Origin: Saccoglossus kowalevskii
Taxonomy: Eukaryota > Hemichordata > Enteropneusta > Harrimaniidae
Length of the DNA: 29,587 nucleotides
Direction: 5' to 3'
NCBI RefSeq assembly: GCF_000003605.2
Contig: NW_003153676.1
Span: 1 to 29,587, forward strand
Shown: piece by piece, positions 1 to 9,955 of the stretch
Numbering within the stretch: the first letter of the stretch is position 1
Layout of the letters: each line of letters starts with the position of its first letter
Program-made: the position numbers and the translations under genes
Notes under the pieces: generated by a model
Databases searched by the model: none
Told to the model about the DNA's origin: nothing
The model's input: the letters and a program-made list of their open reading frames with translations, nothing else

Positions 1-256
1 TCAGGCTGGTGACACCACATAAACAATTACAACGTGACTTGTGCCACCGTACAAACAATTACAACCTGACTCTTCTCACCGTATAAATAATTACAACCTG
101 GCTGGTGCCACCATACAAACAATTACAACCTGGCTGGTGCCACCATATAAACATTTACAACCTGATTCATGTCACCGTATAAATAATTACAACCTGGCTG
201 TTGCAACCATACAAACAATTACAACCTGGCTATTGCCACCATACAAACAATTCCAA

Positions 257-703
257 CTTGGCTGGTGCCACCTATAAACAATTGCAAGCTGGCTGGTGCC
301 ACCATATAAACAATTACAACCTGGCTGTTGCCACTGTAGGAACAATTACAACCTTGCTGTTGCCATTGTATGATCAATTACAACCTGGCTGGTGCCACCA
401 TATGAACAATTACAACCTTGCTGGTACCACCATATCAACAATTACAACCTGGCTGTTGCCACCATACAAACAATTCCAACCTGGCTGTTGCCACCATACA
501 AACAATTCCAACCTGGCTGTTGCCACTGTAGGAACAATTACAACCTTGCTGTTGCCATCGTATGATCAATTACAACCTGGCTGGTGCCACCATATAAACA
601 ATTACAACCTGGCATGAGCCACCATACAAACAACTCAAACCTGACTGTTGCCAACATACACACAATTCCAACCTGGCTGGTAACACCATATAAACAATTA
701 CAA
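257..703 (+). repeat. Higher-order block alpha, copy 1 (14 units, 447 bp)
   Basis: Order of units: a 31-bp unit with CCACCTATAAAC (one A lost relative to CCACCATATAAAC), an AAGCTGG unit, CCACTGTAGG, CCATTGTATGATC, CCACCATATGAAC, TGGTACCACCATATCAAC, two GTTGCCACCATACAAAC units, CCACTGTAGG again, CCATCGTATGATC, CCACCATATAAAC, GGCATGAGCC, CCAACATACACAC and GGTAACACC. This is the reference order for the other copies. Private variants are ATTGCAAGC near 280 and ACTCAAACC near 630, both shared only with copy 14. Confidence 0.9.
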
Positions 704-1183
704 CCTGGCTGGTGACACCATATAAACCATTCCAACCTGGCTGGTGCCACCATACAAACAATTACAATATGGCTGGTGACACCATATAAATAATTACAAC
801 CTGACTTGTGTCACCGTACAAACAATTCCAACTTGGCTGGTGCCACCATATAAACAATTACAAGCTGGCTGGTGCCACCATATAAACAATTACAACCTGG
901 CATGAGCCACCATACAAACAACTCCAACCTGACTGTTGCCAACGTACACACAATTCCAACCTGGCTGGTAACACCATATAAACAATTACAACCTGGCTGG
1001 TGACACCATATAAACCATTCCAACCTGGCTGGTGCCACCATACAAACAATTACAACATGGCTGGTGACACCATATAAATAATTACAACCTGACTTGTGTC
1101 ACCGTACAAACAATTCCAACTTGGCTGGTGCCACCATATAAACAATTACAAGCTGGCTGGTGCCTCCATATAAACAATTACAA

Positions 1184-1439
1184 CCTGGCTGGTGCCAACA
1201 TACAAACAATTACAACCTTGCTGTTGCCATTGTATGAACAATTACAACCTTGCTGGTACCACCGTATGAACAATTACAACCTTGCTGGTGCCACCATATG
1301 AACAAATACAACCTTGCTGGTACCACCATATGAACAATTAAACCCTGGCTGTTGCCAACATACAAACAATTCCAATCTGGCTGGTGACACCATAAAAATA
1401 ATTCCAACCTGGCTCGTGCCACCATATAAACAATTACAA
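1184..1439 (+). repeat. Higher-order block beta, copy 1 (8 units, 256 bp)
   Basis: Order of units: CCAACATACAAAC; CTTGCTGTTGCCATTG with TATGAAC; TGGTACCACCGTATGAAC; TGGTGCCACCATATGAAC; TGGTACCACCATATGAAC running into AATTAAACCC; GTTGCCAACATAC with ATTCC; GGTGACACCATAAAAATAAT; and GCTCGTGCC. AATTAAACCC marks the block. This copy has ACAAATACAACC near 1,301 and CCAATCTGG near 1,371, shared with copy 9 at 22,040. Confidence 0.9.
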
Positions 1440-1535
1440 CCTGACTCTTGTCACTGTACAAACAATTACAACCTGGCTGGTGCCACCATACAAACAATTA
1501 CAACCTGACTGGTGCTACCATATAAACAATTATAA

Positions 1536-1855
1536 CCTGACTGGTGCCACTATATAAACATTTACAACCTGACTCTTGTCACCGTATAAATAATTACAAC
1601 CTGGCTGGTGACACCACACAAACAATTACAACCTGGCTGTTGCCAACATACAAACAATTCCAACCTGGCTGGTAACACAATAAAAACAATTACAACCTGG
1701 CTGTTGCTACCATACAAACAATTCCAACCTGGCTGGTGCCACCATATAAACAATTACAACCTGACTCTTGCCACCGTAAAAACAATTACAACTTGACTGG
1801 TGCCTCCATATAAACAATTCCAACCTGGCTGGTGCCACCATACAAACAATTACAA
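1536..1855 (+). repeat. Ordinary array units between R1 and R2
   Basis: Ten units with the trimer types GACTGGTGCCACTATAT and GACTCTTGTCACCGTAT, a GGTAACACAATAAAAAC unit and GTTGCTACC. It resembles 3,797-4,000 and 10,582-10,780. In the second version of this region, the equivalent place (22,392-24,403) is 1,692 bp longer. Confidence 0.8.
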
Positions 1856-4073
1856 CCTGGCTGGTGACACCACATAAACAATTACAACGTGACTTGTGCC
1901 ACCGTACAAACAATTACAACCTGGCTGTCTCCACCATGCAAACAATTCCAACCTGGCAGTTGCCACCAAACAAACAATTCCAACCTGGCTGGTGCCACCA
2001 TACAAACAATTACAACCTTGCTGTTGCCACCATACAAACAATTCCAACCTGGCTGTTGCCACCATACAAACAATTCCAACCTGGCTGGTTCCACCATATA
2101 AACAATTACAACCTGGATGGTGCCACCACACAAACAATTCCAACCTGACTCTTGTCACCGTACAAACAATTACAACCTGGCTGGTGCCTCCATATAAACA
2201 ATTACAACCTGAATGGTGTCACTATATAAACATTTACAACCTGACTCTTGTCACCATATAAATAATTACAACCTGGCTGGTGACACCACACAAACAATTA
2301 CAACCTGGCTATTGCCACCATACAAACAATTACAACCTGGCTGGTGCCTCCATATAAACAATTACAACCTGACTGGTGCCACTATATAAACAATTACAAC
2401 CTGGCTGTTACCTCCATACAAACAATTCCAACTTGGCTGGTGCCACCATATAAACAATTACAAGCTGGCTGGTGCCAACATACACACAATTCCAACCTGG
2501 CTGTTGCCACCATACAAACAATTCCAACCTGGCTGGTTCCACCATATAAACAATTACAACCTGGCTGGTGCCACCACACAAACAATTCCAACCTGACTCT
2601 TGTCACCGTACAAACAATTACAACCTGACTGGTGCCTCCATATAAACAATTACAACCTGACTGGTGCCACCATATAAACAAATACAACCTGCCTGTTGCC
2701 ACCATACAAACAATTCCAACCTGGCTGGTGCCACTATATAAACAATTACAACCTGGCTGTTACCTCCATACAAACAATTCCAACTTGGCTGGTGCCACCA
2801 TATAAACAATCACAAGCTGACTGGTGCCTCCATATAAATAATTACAACCTGGCTGGTGACACCACACAAACAATTACAACCTGGCTGTTTCCAACATACA
2901 AACAATTCCAAACTGGCTGGTAACACAATAAAAACAATTACAACCTGGCTGTTGCCACCATACAAACAATTCCAACCTGGCTGGTTCCACCATATAAACA
3001 ATTACAACCTGGCTGGTGCCACCATATAAACCATTACAACCTGGCTGGTTCCACCATATAAACAATTACAACCTGGCTGGTGCCACCACACAAACAATTC
3101 CAACCTGGCTGGTTCCATCATATAAACAATTACAACCTGACTCTTGTCACCGTACAAACAATTACAACCTGGCTGGTGCCTCCATATAAACAATTACAAC
3201 CTGGCTGGTGCCAACATACAAACAATTACAATCTTGCTGTTGCCATTGTATGAACAATTACAACCTTGCTGGTACCACCGTGTGAACAATTACAACCTTG
3301 CTGGTACCACCATATGAACAATTACAACCTGGCTGGTGCCAACATACAAACAATTACAACCTGGCTGGTGCCACCGTATGAACAATTACAACCTTGCTGG
3401 TACCACCATATGAACAATTACAACCCGGCTGTTGCCAACATACAAACAATTCCAACCTGGCTGGTGACACCATAAAAATAATTCCAACCTGACTCTTGTC
3501 ACCGTAAAAACAATTACAACCTGGCTGGTGCCATCATATAAACAATTACATCCAGCCTGTTGCCACCATACAAACAATTCCAACCTGGCTGGTGACACCA
3601 TATAAACCATTACAACCTGGCTGGTTCCACCATATAAACAATTACAACCTGGCTGGTGCCACCACACAAACAATTCCAACCTGGCTGGTTCCACCATATA
3701 AACAATTACAACCTGACTCTTGTCACCGTACAAACAATTACAACCTGGCTGGTGCCTCCATATAAACAATTACAACCTGGCTGGTGCCACTATATAAACA
3801 TTTACAACCTGACTCTTGTCACCGTATAAATAATTACAACCTGGCTGGTGACACCACACAAACAATTACAACCTGGCTGTTGCCAACATACAAACAATTC
3901 CAACCTGGCTGGTAACACAATAAAAACAATTACAACCTGGCTGTTGCTACCATACAAACAATTCCAACCTGGCTGGTGCCACCATATAAACAATTACAAC
4001 CTTGCTGTTGCCACCATACAAACAATTCCAACCTGGCTGTTGCCACCATACAAACAATTCCAACCTGGCTGGT
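1856..4073 (+). repeat. Duplicated segment R2 (partner 24,404-26,525)
   Basis: About 2.2 kb with rare units such as AACGTGACTTGTGCC, GCTGTCTCCACCATGC and GGCAGTTGCCACCAAAC near 1,890-1,975. It matches at offset 22,548 up to about 2,570 and at 22,452 from about 2,690. The 96-bp change equals three units present here and absent in the partner. The match ends near 4,073, where this copy has GGTTCCACC and the partner GGTGCCACC. Confidence 0.88.
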
Positions 4074-4790
4074 TCCACCATATAAACAATTACAACCTGG
4101 ATGGTGCCACCACACAAACAATTCCAACCTGGCTGGTGCCTCCATATAAACAATTACAACCTGACTGGTGCCACTATATAAACATTTACAACCTGACTCT
4201 TGTCACCGTATAAACAATTACAACCTGGCTGGTGCCTCCATATAAACAATTACAACCTGACTGGTGCCACTATATAAACATTTACAACCTGACTCTTGTC
4301 ACCGTACAAACAATTACAACCTGGCTGGTGCCTCCATATAAACAATTACAACCTGACTGGTGCCACTATATAAACATTTACAACCTGACTCTTGTCACCG
4401 TATAAACAATTACAATCTGCCTGTTGCCAACACACAAACAATTCCAACCTGGCTGGTAACACAATAAAAACAATTACAACCTGGCTGTTGCTACCATACA
4501 AACAATTCCAACCTGGCTGGTGACACCATATAAACAATTACAACCTGGCTTTGCCACCATACAAACAACTCCAACTAGGCTGTTGCCACCATACAAACAA
4601 TTCCAACCTGGCTGGTGCCACCATATAAACAATTACAACCTGACTCTTGCCACCGTAAAAACAATTACAACTTGACTGGTGCCTCCATATAAACAAATAC
4701 AACCTGGCTGGTGCCACCATATAAACAATTACAACCTGACTCTTGTCACCGTATAAATAATTACAACCTGGCTGTTGCCACCATACAAAC
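3171..4790 (+). repeat. Duplicated segment R3 (partner 9,956-11,575)
   Basis: Matches at constant offset 6,785 on both sides of a six-unit patch (4,129-4,320 versus 10,914-11,105) in which the two copies carry different unit types at equal length. It includes a shortened beta-like run with GTACCACC and TATGAAC near 3,235-3,480 and the 31-bp CTTTGCC unit near 4,549. Confidence 0.85.
4129..4416 (+). repeat. Three tandem copies of a 96-bp trimer
   Basis: Three units recur three times in a row at 4,129, 4,225 and 4,321: GGCTGGTGCCTCCATATAAAC, GACTGGTGCCACTATATAAAC with CATTTAC, and GACTCTTGTCACCGTA. The copies differ mainly at CCGTATAAAC versus CCGTACAAAC in the third unit. It is the cleanest short-period local amplification in the window. 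Confidence 0.92.
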
Positions 4791-4830
4791 AATTACAACC
4801 TGGCTATTGCCACCATACAAACAATTCCAA

Positions 4831-5217
4831 CTTGGCTGGTGCCACCTATAAACAATTACAAGCTGGCTGGCTGGTGCCACCATATAAACAATTACAACCT
4901 GGCTGTTGCCACTGTAGGAACAATTACAACCTTGCTGTTGCCATTGTATGATCAATTACAACCTGGCTGGTGCCACCATATGAACAATTACAACCTTGCT
5001 GGTACCACCATATGAACAATTACAACCTGGCTGTTGCCACCATACAAACAATTCCAACCTGGCTGTTGCCACCATACAAACAATTCCAACCTGGCTGTTG
5101 CCACTGTAGGAACAATTACAACCTTGCTGTTGCCATCGTATGATCAAATACAACCTGGCTGGTGCCACCATATAAACAATTACAACCTGGCATGAGCCAC
5201 CATACAAACACCTCCAA
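4831..5217 (+). repeat. Block alpha, copy 2 (with +4 insertion, cut short after the GGCATGAGCC unit)
   Basis: It starts with the 31-bp CCACCTATAAAC unit. It carries a 4-bp duplication, GCTGGCTGGCTGG, near 4,861, shared only with copies 7 and 11. The GGCATGAGCC unit has ACACCTCC near 5,210, a variant shared with copy 11. The next unit is GACTGTTGCCACC with CATACAAAC instead of CCAACATACACAC, so the block switches here to the sequence that continues at 5,225. Confidence 0.88.
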
Positions 5218-5224
5218 CCTGACT

Positions 5225-6005
5225 GTTGCCACCATACAAACAATTCCAACCTGGCTGGTGCCACCATATAAACAATTACAACCTGACTCTTGCCACCGTA
5301 AAAACAATTACAACTTGACTGGTGCCTCCATATAAACAAATACAACCTGGCTGGTGCCACCATATAAACAATTACAACCTGACTCTTGTCACCGTATAAA
5401 TAATTACAACCTGGCTGGTGCCACCATACAAACAATTCCAACCTGACTGGTGACACCATATAAACCATTACAACCTGGCTGTTGCCACCATACAAACAAT
5501 TACAACCTGGCTATTGCCACCATACAAACAATTCCAACTTGGCTGGTGCCACCTATAAACAATTACAAGCTGGCTGGTGCCACCATATAAACAATTACAA
5601 CCTGGCTGTTGCCACTGTAGGAACAATTACAACCTTGCTGTTGCCATTGTATGATCAATTACAACCTGGCTGGTGCCACCATATGAACAATTACAACCTT
5701 GCTGGTACCACCATATGAACAATTACAACCTGGCTGTTGCCACCATACAAACAATTCCAACCTGGCTGTTGCCACCATACAAACAATTCCAACCTGGCTG
5801 TTGCCACTGTAGGAACAATTACAACCTTACTGTTGCCATCGTACGATCAAATACAACCTGGCTGGTGCCACCATATAAACAATTACAACCTGGCATGAGC
5901 CACCATACAAACAACTCCAACCTGACTGTTGCCAACATACACACAATTCCAACCTGGCTGGTAACACCATATAAACAATTACAACCTGGCTGGTGCCACC
6001 ATATA
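5225..6005 (+). repeat. Duplicated segment R4 (partner 11,367-12,147)
   Basis: Matches at offset 6,142 and includes alpha copy 3 with its CGTACGATC variant. The change from offset 6,785 to 6,142 equals 643 bp (20x32 plus 4 minus 1). That is the length of the extra alpha-bearing stretch of about 4,590-5,230 that is absent from the partner. Confidence 0.85.
5538..5984 (+). repeat. Block alpha, copy 3 (447 bp)
   Basis: All 14 units are present in the standard order. The sixth unit has CATATGAAC instead of CATATCAAC. Private variants CCTTACTG and CGTACGATC near 5,825-5,850 are shared with copy 5. The spacing to copy 4 is 639 bp, which is 20 units minus the one base lost in the starter unit, so copies 3 and 4 form a direct tandem of a 20-unit repeat. 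Confidence 0.9.
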
Positions 6006-6176
6006 AACAATTACAACCTGACTCTTGTCACCGTATAAATAATTACAACCTGGCTGGTGCCACCATACAAACAATTCCAACCTGACTGGTGACACCATAT
6101 AAACCATTACAACCTGGCTGTTGCCACCATACAAACAATTACAACCTGGCTATTGCCACCATACAAACAATTCCAA

Positions 6177-6623
6177 CTTGGCTGGTGCCACCTATAAACA
6201 ATTACAAGCTGGCTGGTGCCACCATATAAACAATTACAACCTGGCTGTTGCCACTGTAGGAACAATTACAACCTTGCTGTTGCCATTGTATGATCAATTA
6301 CAACCTGGCTGGTGCCACCATATGAACAATTACAACCTTGCTGGTACCACCATATGAACAATTACAACCTGACTGTTGCCACCATACAAACAATTCCAAC
6401 CTGGCTGTTGCCACCATACAAACAATTCCAACCTGGCTGTTGCCACTGTAGGAACAATTACAACCTTACTGTTGCCATCGTATGATCAAATACAACCTGG
6501 CTGGTGCCACCATATAAACAATTACAACCTGGCATGAGCCACCATACAAACAACTCCAACCTGACTGTTGCCAACATACACACAATTCCAACCTGGCTGG
6601 TAACACCATATAAACAATTACAA
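6177..6623 (+). repeat. Block alpha, copy 4 (447 bp)
   Basis: All 14 units are present. It carries CATATGAAC in unit six and a GACTGTTGCCACC unit near 6,370 instead of GGCTGTTGCC. It has CCTTACTG near 6,465 but the ordinary CGTATGATC, so it shares only part of the haplotype of copies 3 and 5. It is followed directly by the GGTGACACCATATAAACC unit that leads to block beta. Confidence 0.9.
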
Positions 6624-6624
6624 C

Positions 6625-7290
6625 CTGGCTGGTGACACCATATAAACCATTCCAACCTGGCTGGTGCCACCATACAAACAATTACAACATGGCTGGTGAC
6701 ACCATATAAATAATTACAACCTGAGTTGTGTCACCGTACAAACAATTCCAACTTGGCTGGTGCCACCATATAAACAATTACAAGCTGGCTGGTGCCTCCA
6801 TATAAACAATTACAACCTGGCTGGTGCCAACATACAAACAATTACAACCTTGCTGTTGCCATTGTATGAACAATTACAACCTTGCTGGTACCACCGTATG
6901 AACAATTACAACCTTGCTGGTGCCACCATATGAACAATTACAACCTTGCTGGTACCACCATATGAACAATTAAACCCTAGCTGTTGCCAACATACAAACA
7001 ATTCCAACCTGGCTGGTGACACCATAAAAATAATTCCAACCTGGCATGTGCCACCATATAAACAATTACAACCTGACTCTTGTCACTGTACAAACAATTA
7101 CAACCTGGCTGGTGCCACCATACAAACAATTACAACCTGACTGGTGCCACCATATAAACAATTACAACCTGACTCTTGTCACTCTATAAATAATTACAAC
7201 CTGGCTGGTGCCACCATACGAACAATTACAACCTGGCTGGTGCCACCATATAAACATTTACAACCTGACTCATGTCACCGTATAAATAAT
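6625..7290 (+). repeat. Duplicated segment R5 (partner 12,446-13,111)
   Basis: Offset 5,821, containing beta copy 2 and the following GACTCTTGTCACTCTATAAAT unit. Upstream and downstream units differ between the two places, so both edges fall at unit boundaries. At 7,291 this copy goes on to CCAACATAC, the partner to GTTGCAACC. Confidence 0.85.
6816..7071 (+). repeat. Block beta, copy 2
   Basis: Eight units in the standard order. It has AAACCCTAGC near 6,975 and ends with GGCATGTGCC, the alternative to GGCTCGTGCC. It lies 1,088 bp (34 units) before copy 3. Confidence 0.9.
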
Positions 7291-7295
7291 TACAA

Positions 7296-7423
7296 CCTGG
7301 CTGGTGCCAACATACAAACAATTACAACCTTGCTGTTGCCATTGTATGAACAATTACAACCTTGCTGGTACCACCGTATGAACAATTACAACCTTGCTGG
7401 TGCCACCATATGAACAATTACAA
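7296..7423 (+). repeat. First four units of block beta, joined to the end of block alpha
   Basis: Units CCAACATAC, GTTGCCATTG, TGGTACCACCGTATG and TGGTGCCACCATATG in the beta order. The AATTAAACCC unit does not follow; the sequence goes to the alpha TGGTACCACCATATCAAC unit at 7,424. Confidence 0.85.
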
Positions 7424-7711
7424 CCTTGCTGGTACCACCATATCAACAATTACAACCTGGCTGTTGCCACCATACAAACAATTCCAACCTGGCTGTTGCC
7501 ACCATACAAACAATTCCAACCTGGCTGTTGCCACTGTAGGAACAATTACAACCTTGCTGTTGCCATCGTATGATCAATTACAACCTGGCTGGTGCCACCA
7601 TATAAACAATTACAACCTGGCATGAGCCACCATACAAACAACTCCAACCTGACTGTTGCCAACATACACACAATTCCAACCTGGCTGGTAACACCATATA
7701 AACAATTACAA
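7424..7711 (+). repeat. Partial block alpha (last 9 units) fused behind a partial block beta
   Basis: The segment begins exactly at the TGGTACCACCATATCAAC unit of block alpha and continues to the GGTAACACC unit (9 units, 288 bp). The four units before it (7,296-7,423) are the first four units of block beta. Units at the join are near-identical in the two blocks (TGGTACC with CATATC or CATATG), which would give a natural exchange point. From 7,424 it also matches 20,121 onward at a constant offset of 12,697. Confidence 0.85.
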
Positions 7712-7903
7712 CCTGGCTGGTGACACCATATAAACCATTCCAACCTGGCTGGTGCCACAATACAAACAATTACAACATGGCTGGTGACACCATATAAATA
7801 ATTACAACCTGACTTGTGTCACCGTACAAACAATTCCAACTTGGCTGGTGCCACCATATAAACAATTACAAGCTGGCTGGTGCCTCCATATAAACAATTA
7901 CAA

Positions 7904-8159
7904 CCTGGCTGGTGCCAACATACAAACAATTACAACCTTGCTGTTGCCATTGTATGAACAATTACAACCTTGCTGGTACCACCGTATGAACAATTACAAC
8001 CTTGCTGGTGCCACCATATGAACAATTACAACCTTGCTGGTACCACCATATGAACAATTAAACCCTGGCTGTTGCCAACATACAAACAATTCCAACCTGG
8101 CTGGTGACACCATAAAAATAATTCCAACCTGGCTCGTGCCACCATATAAACAATTACAA
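7904..8159 (+). repeat. Block beta, copy 3
   Basis: Eight units, GGCTCGTGCC ending. It is followed by GACTCTTGTCACTGTAC and then the segment shared with 27,367 onward. Confidence 0.9.
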
Positions 8160-8885
8160 CCTGACTCTTGTCACTGTACAAACAATTACAACCTGGCTGG
8201 TGCCACCATACAAACAATTACAACCTGACTGGTGCCACCATATAAACAATTACAACCTGACTCTTGTCACCGTATAAATAATTACAACCTGGCTGGTGCC
8301 ACCATACAAACAATTACAACCTGGCTGGTGCCACCATATATACATTTACAACCTGACTCATGTCACCGTATAAATAATTACAACCTGGCTGTTGCAACCA
8401 TACAAACAATTCCAACCTGGCTGGTGACACCATATAAACCATTACAACCTGGCTTTGCCACCATACAAACAACTCCAACTAGGCTGTTGCCACCATACAA
8501 ACAATTCCAACCTGGCCGTTGCCACCATACAAACAATTACAACATGGCTGGTGACACCATATAAATAATTACAACCTGACTTGTGTCACCGTACAAACAA
8601 TTCCAACTTGGCTGGTGCCACTATATAAACAATTACAAGCTGGCTGGTGCCACCATATAAACAATTACAACCTGGCTGGTGCCAACATACACACAATTAC
8701 AACCTGGCTGGTGCCACCATACAAACAATTACAACCTGACTCTTGTCACCGTACAAACAATTACAACCTGGATGGTGCCACCATATGAACAATTACAACC
8801 TGGATGGTGCCACCATAAAAACAATTACAACCTGGCTGGTGCCACCATACAAACAATTACAACCTGGCTGGTGCCACCATACAAA
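8028..8885 (+). repeat. Duplicated segment R7 (partner 27,367-28,097)
   Basis: Shares the rare CATATATACATTTAC (near 8,335 and 27,674) at offset 19,339. After about 8,440 the offset becomes 19,212. The 127-bp difference is four units, one of them the 31-bp CTTTGCC unit at 8,453, missing from the partner. Confidence 0.85.
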
Positions 8886-8889
8886 CAAT

Positions 8890-9170
8890 TACAACCTGGC
8901 TGCAGGTGCCGCCATATAAACAATTACAAGCTGGCTGGTGCCACCATATAAACAATTACAACCTGGCTGGTGCCACCACATAAACAATTACAACCTGCCT
9001 GTTGCCACCATACAAACAATTCCAACCTGGCTGGTGACACCATATAAACCATTACAACCTGGCTGGTGCCACCATACAAACAATTACAACCTGGCTGGTG
9101 CCACCATACAAACAATTACAACCTGGCTGCAGAGCCACCATATAACATACAAGCTGGCTGGTGCCACCAT
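8890..9170 (+). repeat. Irregular units with CTGCAG and small indels
   Basis: At 8,900-8,905 and 9,127-9,132 the usual GGCTGGTGCC is replaced by GGCTGCAGGTGCC (+3 bases) and GGCTGCAGAGCC. The second is followed by a shortened ATAACATACAAG. A third CTGCAG lies at 28,784-28,789. I saw no other CTGCAG in the window. Confidence 0.8.
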
Positions 9171-9345
9171 ATAAACAATTACAAGCTGGCTGGTGCCTCC
9201 ATATAAACAATTACAACCTGGCTGGTGCCAACATACAAACAATTACAATCTTGCTGTTGCCATTGTATGAACAATTACAACCTTGCTGGTACCACCGTAT
9301 GAACAATTACAACCTTGCTGGTACCACCATATGAACAATTACAAC

Positions 9346-9601
9346 CTGGCTGGTGCCAACATACAAACAATTACAACCTGGCTGGTGCCACCGTATGAAC
9401 AATTACAACCTTGCTGGTACCACCATATGAACAATTACAACCCGGCTGTTGCCACCATATGAACAATTACAACCTGGCTGGTGCCAACATACAAACAATT
9501 ACAACCTGGCTGGTGCCACCGTATGAACAATTACAACCTTGCTGGTACCACCATATGAACAATTACAACCCGGCTGTTGCCAACATACAAACAATTCCAA
9601 C
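9346..9601 (+). repeat. Tandem duplication of a 128-bp tetramer
   Basis: The four units CCAACATAC, CCACCGTATGAAC, TGGTACCACCATATGAAC and CCCGGCTGTTGCC occur at 9,346-9,473 and again at 9,474-9,601. They differ mainly in the last unit (CCACCATATG versus CCAACATAC). It is embedded in a beta-like run of 9,220-9,605. Confidence 0.85.
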
Positions 9602-9955
9602 CTGGCTGGTAACACAATAAAAACAATTACAACCTGGCTGTTGCCACCATACAAACAATTCCAACCTGGCTGGTTCCACCATATAAATAATTACAACCTG
9701 GCTGGTGCCACCACACAAACAATTCCAACCTGACTCTTGTCACCGTACAAACAATTACAACCTGACTGGTGCCTCCATATAAACAATTACAACCTGACTG
9801 GTGCCACCATATAAACAATTACAACCTGCCTGTTGCCACCATACAAACAATTCCAACCTGGCTGGTGCCTCTATATAAACAATTACAACCTGGCTGTTAC
9901 CTCCATACAAACAATTCCAACTTGGCTGGTGCCACCATATAAACAATTACAAGCT

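Larger units (their letters stand above)
41..1535 (+). repeat. Duplicated segment R1 (partner 20,897-22,391)
   Basis: About 1.5 kb holding alpha copy 1, a second stretch of its GGCATGAGCC end (about 889-992) and beta copy 1. It matches 20,897-22,391 at a constant offset of 20,856 with few substitutions and several private variants in common. Positions 41-620 also match 12,965-13,544 at offset 12,924, less exactly. Outside the named blocks (704-1,183 and 1,440-1,535) there are only ordinary units. Confidence 0.88.
7424..8230 (+). repeat. Duplicated segment R6 (partner 20,121-20,927)
   Basis: Offset 12,697, with the shared rare variant GCCACAATAC near 7,755 and 20,452. It contains the partial alpha end and beta copy 3. 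Confidence 0.87.

Noticed and set aside
8335-8345. Isolated CATATATACATTT as a possible special site
   Set aside because: It is a one-base variant of CATATAAACATTT shared by two duplicated copies (also near 27,674), useful as a lineage marker only.
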